A stretch of DNA of 11,862 nucleotides from CAZVFX01 sp964626565. Its GTDB lineage: Bacteria; Myxococcota_A; UBA9042; CAIXZC01. Shown here piece after piece: positions 1 through 11,000 of the stretch (positions within the stretch are counted from its first letter, which is position 1; the number at the start of each line of letters is the position of its first letter). The DNA is taken from contig CAZVFX010000174.1 of assembly GCA_964626565.1 (NCBI GenBank), positions 1 through 11,862 of the forward strand. The letters run 5' to 3'. Both the position numbers and the translations under genes were made by a program. Under the pieces are notes generated by a model that saw nothing but the letters and a program-made list of their open reading frames with translations, ran no database searches and was not told the DNA's origin.

Positions 1-1
1 A

Positions 2-23
2 TACTCGAAATTACATTTGAGTA
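2..23 (-). terminator. AT-rich hairpin after the leftward lipoprotein gene
   Basis: Bases 2-6 (TACTC) and 8-11 (AAAT) pair with 15-18 (ATTT) and 19-23 (GAGTA), leaving G7 bulged and a 3-base loop. This gives a 9-bp stem starting 27 nt past the stop codon of the leftward gene. The position suits a transcription terminator. The stem is AT-rich and any U-tract would lie outside the window, so it could equally be an mRNA 3'-end structure or chance. Confidence 0.3.
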
Positions 24-50
24 AGGTGGTCGTCGCTACGGAAAGGCTGC

Positions 51-1823
<1,773 letters not shown>

Positions 1824-1831
1824 CTCCTGAA

Positions 1832-1837
1832 CCTCCC
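1832..1837 (-). promoter_or_regulatory. Ribosome binding site of leftward lipoprotein gene
   Basis: On the minus strand this reads GGGAGG, separated by 8 nt from the ATG at 1823. It decides the start: the ATG at 1847 lies upstream of this site and would place it inside the coding sequence. Confidence 0.7.
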
Positions 1838-1855
1838 AATGAATCATCGAAATTT

Positions 1856-1872
1856 ATGGTGCCCATCATATC
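1856..1872 (+). repeat. 17-nt direct repeat, copy 1 (overlaps leftward -10 box)
   Basis: The plus strand reads ATGGTGCCCATCATATC. It matches copy 2 at 1945-1961 at 15 of 17 positions, 89 bp apart. This copy contains the -10 hexamer of the leftward promoter at its right side. It may be a regulator site or a duplicated core-promoter segment. Confidence 0.5.
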
Positions 1873-1893
1873 AAAAGCGCTGACCAAGGTCAA
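1865..1893 (-). promoter_or_regulatory. Sigma70-type promoter for leftward lipoprotein gene
   Basis: Read on the minus strand: TTGACC (1893-1888), a 17-base spacer, then TATGAT (1870-1865). The -35 and -10 boxes each match the housekeeping consensus at 5 of 6 positions, with optimal spacing. Transcription would start near 1858 and leave a leader of about 35 nt before the ATG at 1823. A T-rich tract (the A-run at 1892-1898 on the plus strand) overlaps the -35 box. No expression evidence is available. Confidence 0.6.
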
Positions 1894-1912
1894 AAAAACG
1901 AGTAGACGGCCA

Positions 1913-1926
1913 CGCGCCCGTGCGCG
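1913..1926. repeat. Small GC-rich inverted repeat in the divergent region
   Basis: CGCGC (1913-1917) and GCGCG (1922-1926) are inverted around a 4-base CCGT loop. It lies midway between the two starts and upstream of both. It could be an operator or chance in a GC-rich stretch; the arms are only 5 bp and low in complexity. Confidence 0.25.
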
Positions 1927-1941
1927 CTCTCACTGGCGCGG

Positions 1942-1970
1942 TTGATGGTGCCAATAATATCTGCTACGTT
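1942..1970 (+). promoter_or_regulatory. Weak candidate promoter for the giant lipoprotein gene
   Basis: TTGATG (1942-1947), 17 bases, then TACGTT (1965-1970) preceded by TGC, an extended -10 signature. The hexamers match consensus at 4 and 3 of 6 positions. An alternative -10, TAATAT at 1955-1960, lacks a convincing -35. Nothing better lies between the A-tract and the start at 2002, so the gene may use a weak, activated or non-housekeeping promoter. Confidence 0.25.
1945..1961 (+). repeat. 17-nt direct repeat, copy 2
   Basis: The plus strand reads ATGGTGCCAATAATATC, 15 of 17 identical to the copy at 1856-1872. Read leftward it contains TATTAT (1959-1954), with TTGCAA (1983-1978) 18 bases further upstream. 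It could therefore be a second, weaker leftward promoter of the same design. It also overlaps the weak rightward promoter candidate, so a protein bound here could affect both genes. Confidence 0.5.
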
Positions 1971-1989
1971 GGATTTGTTGCAAACGAAC

Positions 1990-1993
1990 GAGG
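1990..1993 (+). promoter_or_regulatory. Ribosome binding site of giant lipoprotein gene
   Basis: GAGG lies 8 nt before the ATG at 2002. It supports 2002 over the in-frame upstream ATGs at 1942 and 1945, which lack such a site and would add 20 residues in front of an otherwise well-formed lipoprotein signal peptide. Confidence 0.65.
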
Positions 1994-2001
1994 TAGAAAC
2001 C

Positions 2002-5000
2002 ATGAACTACAGATACGCGGCCCACGGTCTGCTTACTGCGCTCCTGATGCTTGCCGGCTGTTCAGGGGGAGACCTGTCCATCGACCGCGACACCACGGTC
2101 GCGGATGGAGAGATTGCGACCTACGAGATTATCATCAAACATGACTCGAGCGCCCCGACCGACACGGCGGAGACGTTCGAGCTGTGGGGCGACGTCCCTG
2201 TAGACCCATGGTTGTGGTGCCAGGAGGAAGGGGGCTTTGGCTGCCCCTGTGTGGAGGACGCGGAGTGCGCCAGCAACTGGTGCGTGGAGTACTCTGAGGG
2301 CGGGGTGTGCACCATCCCGTGCGTGGAAGAGTGCCCTCTGGCGTGGGCCTGCGAGCAGGTCCCGGGGCCTGACCCCATCTCCATGTGCCTGCCTCTCCAG
2401 GCCAACCTGTGCAAGCCGTGCAACGAGGACGCAGACTGCGGTGTCGAAGGTGTGGGCGGCAAGAGCTTTTGCATCGACTACGGCGCGGAAGGGAGATTTT
2501 GCGGCGGTGCGTGTGTCCCCAACGAGCTAAAATGCCCTTCCGGTTACTCGTGTCATGAGGCCACCATTGAGAGCGGCGCCCTGGCGTTTCAGTGTCTTCC
2601 CGACTCCGACAGTTGTGAGTGCACCGAAAAGTACGTGGCCATGGGGACTAAGACCCAGTGCTACGCCGACAACGAGCACGGCAAATGTTTTGGTTTTCGG
2701 TACTGCACCGACGAAGGCCTGAGCGAATGCGACGCGGAAATACCGGCCCAGGAAGTCTGCAACCTGGCCGACGACGACTGCAACGGAATCGTCGACGACA
2801 GCATCGAACCTCTCACCTGCGTCGTTACCAGCGATTTCGGGGAATGTGTGGGGGAGGAGTTCTGCGTGGACGGAGATTGGGTGTGTGAAGCGGAAGAGCC
2901 CACGCAGGAAATCTGCGACGGTCTGGACAACAACTGCGACGGGGATATCGATGAAGGGTCCCTGGACACCGACGACGACGGCCTGGCCAACTGTGTTGAC
3001 GATGATGATGATGATGACGGCTTCTTCGACGACGAGGACAACTGTCCGCTGCATCCCAACCTGGAGCAGCTTGACGCTGATTCGGACCTCATCGGGGACA
3101 CCTGTGATCCAGATGACGACAACGACCAGGTCCCCGACGAAGAGGACTGCGAGCCCTTCGACAAGGATGTTTACCCCGGTGCGTTGGACTTCTGCGATGG
3201 CAAGGACAACGACTGTGACGGCATGGTCGATGAGAGCGAGTTGGACACCGATCTCGACGGCCTCGCCGACTGCGTGGATGACGACGACGACAACGACTTT
3301 CTCTTTGACTTCGTGGACAACTGCCCCTTGATTCCCAACTCCGACCAGAAGGACCACGACCAGGATGGCCAGGGAGACGTATGCGACGGCGATGACGACA
3401 ACGACGGACTCCCCGACGTTGCCGACAACTGTACTTTCATGCCGAACCCGGACCAGAAGAATGCGGACGGCGACGCGGAGGGCGATGCCTGCGATGCGGA
3501 CGATGACAACGATACGGTTCCCGACCTGAACGACAACTGTCCGCTTATCGCCAATCCGGACCAGTGGAACAGTGACACGGACCCGTTGGGCGACGCGTGC
3601 GATGATGACGACGACAACGACGGCGTACTTGATGGTGCGGACAACTGCCCCAATACGTCCAACCCGGACCAGAAGGATACCGACGGCGACGGTTTCGGCG
3701 ACGCGTGCACCAACGACAAGGACGGCGACCAGGTGCTCGACGACGATGACAATTGCCCCTTTGGTTTCAATCCCGACCAGGCGGACCTGGACGGCGACTC
3801 CCTGGGCGATGTGTGCGACGATGACATTGACGGCGACCAGATCGCCAATGAGATGGACAACTGCCAGTACCAGTTCAATCCCCTGCAGTCGGACATCGAC
3901 TTCGACGGGCAGGGTGACCAGTGCGACCCGGATCTCGATGGCGACGGGGTGGCCAATGAGGCGGACAATTGCGTGGCCAATGCCAATCCGGACCAGTTCG
4001 ACACCGACGGCGACGGCCAGGGGAACGCGTGCGACGATGACGACGACGATGACGGAATTCTCGATTCGTTCGACAATTGTCCGCTCCACGCCAATCCCGA
4101 GCAGGAGGACGGGGACCTCGATGAAAAGGGCGACGCGTGTGACAACGACGACGACAATGACGGCATTGTCGATTCTCTGGACAACTGTCCGTTCCTCATT
4201 AATCCGCTGCAGAACGATTTCGACGGCGACGGCCTGGGTGATGCGTGCGACGATGACGACGACAACGACGGCGTGGCTGACGGCGAGGACAATTGCCCCT
4301 TCGTAACCAACGGGGGCCAGGGCGATGCGGATGGCGACGGCCTCGGCAATGCGTGCGACATGGACGACGATGGGGACGGCATCCAGGATACGGTGGACAA
4401 CTGCGTCCTGGTCAAGAACACCGTCCAGTTGGATACCGACGGCGACGAAGAGGGCGATGCGTGCGACCCGGATGATGACAACGACGGCATCCCCGACGGA
4501 AACGACAACTGCCGGCTTTTGGCCAACGGCGGCCAGAGCAACAGGGACGGCGACGACTTTGGGGATGCGTGCGACGACGATGACGACAACGACGGCAAGA
4601 AGGACGACCTGGACAACTGCCCCCTCATCGCCAACGAAGGGCAGTTCAACATCGACAACGATGCCTGGGGTGACGCGTGCGACCCGGACGACGACAACGA
4701 CGGTATCCCCGACGACACCGACAACTGTCCGGAGACCCCGAATCCCAACCAGGCGAACCATGACGAAGACCCCATGGGCGATGCCTGCGATGATGACGAC
4801 GACAACGACGGCTTCCTGGACGACGATGATAACTGCCCGACCGTATTCAACCCGGGCCAGGCCGACTTCGACAGCGACGGCAAAGGCGATGCGTGTGAAA
4901 ACGACCTGGACAACGACGGTATTCCCAACCTGGCGGACAACTGTCCCCAGGAACCGAATTCCAACCAGTTGGACACTGATGGCGACGGCAAAGGCGATGC

Positions 5001-8000
5001 TTGTGACGGTGACGACGATGACGACGGCGTCCTTGACCCCCAGGACAACTGCCCGCTCACTCCAAACACCGACCAGGTGAACAGCGACGGCGACCAGTGG
5101 GGAGACGGGTGCGACCAGGACGATGACAACGATGGCAAACTGGACCCGGTTGACAACTGCCCCGTCATCCCCAACTGGGACCAGGCGGACCAGGAAGGAG
5201 ACGGCATTGGCGATGTCTGCGACGACGACCTCGATGGCGACGATGTGGTCAACGAGATCGACAACTGCATCGACCTGTGGAACGCGGCCCAGGGCGACAT
5301 CGATTGGGACGGCGTCGGCGACAAATGCGACCCGGACGATGACGGGGACGCCATTCCCGATCCGGCGGACAACTGCCCATCCGTGTTCAATCCTACCCAA
5401 ACCGACATCGATGAGGACGGGCTGGGCGATCCGTGCGACACCGACGAGGACGGCGATGGAATCCCCGACGCGGATGATAACTGCTCGACGGTGTTCAATA
5501 TTCTGCAGAAGGACACCGACGAAGATGGGTTGGGCGACAAGTGCGACGACGACGACGACGACGACAACCGCCTCGATTTCATCGATAACTGCCCCTTGGA
5601 TTGGAATCCCACCCAGGTAGACAACGACAACGACGCGTTGGGCGATGCGTGCGACGATGACGACGATAATGACGGTGTGGTCGACGAAGATGATAACTGC
5701 CCGTTCGTCGAGAACCCCGGGCAGACCGATTTCGACGAGGACGGCCAGGGCGACGGCTGCGACGACGACGATGACGACGACGGCATCCCCGACGAGGATG
5801 ACAACTGCCAGTTCACGCAGAATCAGGCCCAGATGGACAGCGATCAGGATGGGCTGGGCAACGCCTGCGACGACGACGACGACAACGACGATTGGCTGGA
5901 CCAGTTCGACAACTGCCCCACGGTTCCCAACCCGACCCAGGCCGACTCGGATGACGACGGCACCGGGAACGCGTGCGAGGACGACGCGGACAATGACGGC
6001 GACCCCGATGCCACCGACTGCGCCAAGTTCAACGAACTCATCTTCCACGGCGCCTTGGAGAAATGCGACGGCATCGATAACAACTGCGTAGATGGCGCCG
6101 ACGAAGTCAACGCCCAGGGCTGTATCGACCTCTGGTACGACTATGACCAGGATGGGTACGGCGTAACCGGCGACAAGAAATGCCTGTGTGAGAGTGCGGG
6201 CAAGTACGGCGCCACCGAGGGCGGCGATTGCACTGACACCAACAACCAGATAAACCCCGACGCGGTGGAGACATGCGACACCTTGGACAACGACTGTGAT
6301 GGTGTGGCGGATGAGGAAGACGCGGTCGGGTGCACGGACTACTATCCGGATGGCGACGCCGACGGCTTCGGGGCGTCAGACGCGGGGAAATGCCTGTGCG
6401 AACCGACGGGAGTGCTCACCGCGTTGATAGGCGGCGATTGCAACGACAACAACGAACTGATCAACCCGGACCAGTTGGAGAAGTGCAACGACTTCGACGA
6501 CGACTGCGACGGAGAAGCGGACGAAGAAGACAGCTTATTCTGCAAGACGTACTATAGCGATGTCGACTCCGACGGATATGGCGTTGAAGATGATTCCCGC
6601 TGCCTCTGCCTGGCCGAAGAGCCCTACCAGGCCCAACTTGCGGGGGACTGCGAAGACGGCAACCCGCTGGTTCACCCGGCCGCGGTGGAGAAGTGCGACC
6701 AGGTTGACAACGACTGTGACGGGGAGGTCGACGAGGAGGGAGCCGCCGGGTGCGCGAAGCGATATCGCGACTTCGACGATGACGGGTTCGGGGTGACCAA
6801 CAACTTCAAGTGTCTCTGCCAGCCCACGGGCGACTACACCTCCCAGGTAGGCGGGGACTGCAACGATACCGACCCGAACGTGGGCCCGGGAGGCGAGGAG
6901 GTCTGCAACAACGAGGACGACGACTGCGACAACGAGGTGGACGAAGCCGGCGCCTGGGGCTGCGAGATGTACTATGCGGATGAAGACCAGGACGGCTATG
7001 GTGACCCCCTCTCCAGTGAATGCCTGTGCCTTCCCAGCCAGCCCTTCACCGCAACGACCGGAGACGACTGCAACGACCAGGATGTCTCGGTGCACCCCGG
7101 CGCAGTGGAGAAATGCGACGGCCTGGATACCGACTGCAGCGGCATCGACGATGATGAAGACTCCCAGGGCTGCGAACTCTACCACAAGGACGAAGACCAG
7201 GACGGGTACGGCCTGGTGATCAAGTCCAAGTGCCTGTGCGGGCCGGTGGGGCTGTATTCCACGACCCAGGCGGGAGACTGCATGGACCACAAGGACTTCG
7301 TCCATCCGGGCGCGGTTGAACAGTGCAACGGGCTCGACGACGACTGCGACGGCCAGGTGGACGAGGGGTCGCCCGACGATTGCGTAACCTATTACCGGGA
7401 CAACGATTCCGACGGTTATGGCGACTCAAACGACCACAAATGCCTCTGCCAGGCCGACGGCGCGTACAAGGCGGTGCAGGGAGACGACTGCAACGACCAG
7501 AATCCGGTGATCTTCCCCGACGGCACGGAGTTCTGTAACGGTGTGGACGATGACTGCGACGCAGAGGTGGACGAAACCAATGCGGTGGGATGCACCCTCT
7601 TCCTCAAGGACTCCGACAATGACGGGTATGGGCTCAACGGTGATTCCGAGTGCCTGTGCGCGGCGGCCGGGGACTACTCGGCTACCACCGGCGGTGACTG
7701 CGACGATGGGGCGGGTGGAATCTCTCCCCAGGCTGCAGAAGTGTGCAACGGCGTGGACGACGATTGCGATGGCGAGGCGGACGAAACGGGCGCCAGCGGT
7801 TGCGAAACCTACTTCCTCGACGGGGACCAGGATGGTTACGGCGACGTCGCACTGCAGAAGTGCCTGTGCGAACCCGGAGACTTCTACACTGCCCAGTCGT
7901 TGGGCGACTGCAATGACGGCAATGAACTTGTCAATCCGGGAGCAGAGGAGAAATGCAACCAGGTAGACGACAACTGCAATGACGAGGTAGACGAGAAGGG

Positions 8001-11000
8001 AGCAGTTGGGTGCAGCGACTACTACCTGGACCTGGACAAAGACGGCTGGGGCAACGTCAACCACCAGCAGTGCACGTGCACTGCGGAAGGGGACTACACC
8101 GCGGCCACCGCCGGGGATTGCAATGACACCAACGCCCAGGTCAATCCGCAGGCGGGCGAGGTGTGCAACAACTTCGACGACGACTGTGACGGCGACATCG
8201 ATGAGGCGGGGGCCAACGGGTGTGAGGTACATTACAAGGACCTTGACGATGACGGTTTTGGGGTTGCCAACGACAGCAAGTGCCTGTGTAGCGCTGCCGG
8301 CTCCTATTCCACCCTCGTGCCGGGGGATTGCAACGACAGCAATGCGAACACCAAGCCCGGAGCCACGGAAAAGTGCAACGGACTGGACGATGACTGCGAT
8401 AGCATCGCGGATGAGGACGGGGCTTTGGGATGTACTGATTTCTACCGGGACTCCGATGATGACACCTACGGCAATTCGGGAGACAAGCGTTGTTTGTGCA
8501 TGTCGGACGGGGAATACACTGCGACCCAGGGTGGGGACTGTAACGACCTCAATTTTGACCAGAATCCGGATGTGCAGGAGAAGTGTGACGACATTGACAA
8601 CGACTGTGCCGCGGGCGTCGACGAGGGGTGCGATCAGGACGACGACGGTTACTGTACCGCCTCCATGGTTGTGGAGGGGCCGCCTGCGGTGTGCCTCAAC
8701 GGCGGGGGCGACTGCAACGACAACAACGAATTGATCAACCCGGGCGCCGCGGAGAAGTGCGACGACCAGGATAACGATTGTCTCAACGGCGTTGACGACG
8801 GCTGCGACAAGGACGACGACAACTACTGCGATGATGGTATGGCCACCGTGGGCACGCCTGCGGTATGCCCCAAGGGCGGGGGCGACTGTGACGACCTGGA
8901 TGATGCCGTGCATCCGGCAGTGACCGACATCTGCGATAACCTGGACAATGACTGCAGCGGCGCGGCCGACGACGGGTGCGACGACGATAATGACGGCTAC
9001 TGCGATCAGGCTATGGACGTGGTCGGCACACCCAATACGTGTCTCAACGGCTCCGGTGATTGCGACGACGAGGCGGCCAATGTCCACCCCGATGCTCCTG
9101 AACTGTGCAACGCCGAGGACGACAACTGCGACGGCCAGGTGGACGAGGGCGCGCCCGCCTGCTCCGACTTTCACAAGGACGGCGACGGCGATGGTTATGG
9201 CATCAACAGCGACAAGAAGTGCCTGTGCGGGCCGTCCGGGGCCTACAGCGCCAACGTCGGCGGCGACTGCAACGACGGCGACGGGAGTGTCAACCCCGGT
9301 GCGGTGGAAGTATGCAACGGCAAGGACGATGACTGCGATGGCCAGAGCGACGAGGTCGGGGCGGAAGGGTGCACGGTGTACTACAAAGACGCGGATGGCG
9401 ACGACTACGGACAGGGTTCCGACAGCAAGTGCCGGTGCTCTTCGTCCAGCCCCTACACCGCCACCGTCAGCGGGGATTGCAACGACGGCAGCCAGGCGGT
9501 CAACCCCGGTGCGGTGGAAACCTGCAACAACAAGGACGACAACTGCGACGGGCAGTCGGACGAAGCCGGCGCCTCGGGCTGCGAAACCTACTACAAGGAT
9601 CTGGACGGTGACGGATTCGGCATTTCCGGTGACCACCAGTGCTTGTGCTCGGCTTCCGGGAACTACACTGCATTGAGTTCCGGCGACTGCAACGATTCGG
9701 CCACCTCGGTGAACCCCAACGCCCTGGAGTTGTGCAACGGCGTCGACGACAACTGCAACGGCCAGGTAGACGAAGGAGCCCCCGCCTGCACCACGTACTA
9801 CAAGGATGCGGACGGCGACGGATACGGGATTACGTCGGATTCGGTGTGCGCTTGCGATGCCTCAGGGGTCTACACCGCGACTCAGGGCGGGGATTGCAAT
9901 GACAACAACAACCTCGCTCACCCCGATTCTCCGGAAGTGTGCAACGATGTCGACGACGACTGCGACGGTTCGGTGGATGAGGAAGACTCACAGGGGTGCA
10001 TCGCGTACTATCAGGATGCGGACGGCGACGGCTATGGACTCCTGGCCGATTCCTCGTGCCTGTGCGGNNNNNNNNNNNNNNNNNNNNNNNNNNNNNNNNN
10101 NNNNNNNNNNNNNNNNNNNNNNNNNNNNNNNNNNNNNNNNNNNNNNNNNNNNNNNNNNNNNNNNNNNAGGATGCGGACGGCGACGGCTATGGACTCCTGG
10201 CCGATTCCTCGTGCCTGTGCGGCGCTGAAGCCCCGTACTCGGCCACTCTCACGGGTGACTGCAATGACGCCAACGCCAACGTCAATCCCGGCGCCACCGA
10301 AGTGTGCAACGCGCTCGACGACGACTGCGACGGCAACGACAACGAGGAAGGCGCACCCGGTTGCACCACCTACTACCGGGACAACGATGCCGACGGCTAT
10401 GGGGTGACCAACGATTCCAAGTGCTATTGCTCTGCAACCGGATCGTACACTTCCGGAGTCACCGGCGACTGCAACGACAGTAGCGCCCAGGCCTATCCCG
10501 GCGCTTTGGAAATATGCGACGGCCTTGACAACGACTGTGACGGGCAGGTGGATGAGAACGCGACGGGCCAGTGCGAGATCTACTACCGGGACGCGGACAA
10601 CGATGGTTGGGGCCTCGCCGGTGACTCCCAGTGCCTGTGCTCCCCTGCGGGCAACTACAAGTCCCAGCTCCCCGGCGATTGCAACGATAACAACGGGGCG
10701 GTGAACCCCGACGCGGCTGAGTTCTGCAACGATCTGGACGATGACTGCGACGCGGTCATCGACGAGGAGGATGCCCAGGCCTGTGCGTGGTACTACAAAG
10801 ACGTAGACGGAGACGGCTTTGGCCTGTCCGCTGATTCAAAGTGCCTGTGCGAGTCTTCGCCCCCCTACTTGGGGGTGGCCGGCGGTGACTGCAACGATGC
10901 AAACGCGGGAATCAATCCCGAGGCCCTGGAACTGTGCAACGGCAAGGACAACGATTGTGACAATGTCATCGACGGAGGCTGTGATGATGACGGTGACGAC

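Noticed and set aside
1934..1951. Sigma54-like TGGCGCG...GC promoter for the giant gene
   Set aside because: At the required spacing the -12 element reads GG instead of the essential GC, so it does not meet the consensus.
1942..2001. Upstream ATG codons at 1942 and 1945 as start of the giant gene
   Set aside because: They would put 20 extra residues ahead of a well-formed lipoprotein signal and lack a ribosome site. The ATG at 2002 has GAGG at 8 nt.
3171..5816. Second long antisense frame (881 codons), Ser-rich
   Set aside because: Another shadow of the TSP3 repeats, with regular S-S-S-S blocks mirroring the Asp runs. It overlaps the first shadow in a different frame.
3316..6015. Regular 108-bp array as a CRISPR or non-coding satellite
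   Set aside because: There are no short identical repeats with unique spacers. The period is a 36-codon protein repeat inside one open frame, with synonymous variation between units.
2527..6048. Very long antisense open frame (1173 codons) across the TSP3 array, Val/Ile-rich like a membrane protein
   Set aside because: Asp codons GAC/GAT read backwards give GTC/ATC, so the repeat array produces periodic V/I-rich antisense frames nearly free of stops. It shows the 36-residue period of the sense repeats and has no credible start.
7426..9636. Antisense open frame of 736 codons across the MopE array
   Set aside because: Same cause: the biased, repeated sense codons leave the opposite strand open. 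The sense frame has the signal peptide, ribosome site and conserved motifs.
10067..10168. Genuine frameshift or pseudogene break in the giant gene
   Set aside because: The frame change coincides with an arbitrary 100-N filler and vanishes when the duplicated 55-base contig ends are merged.
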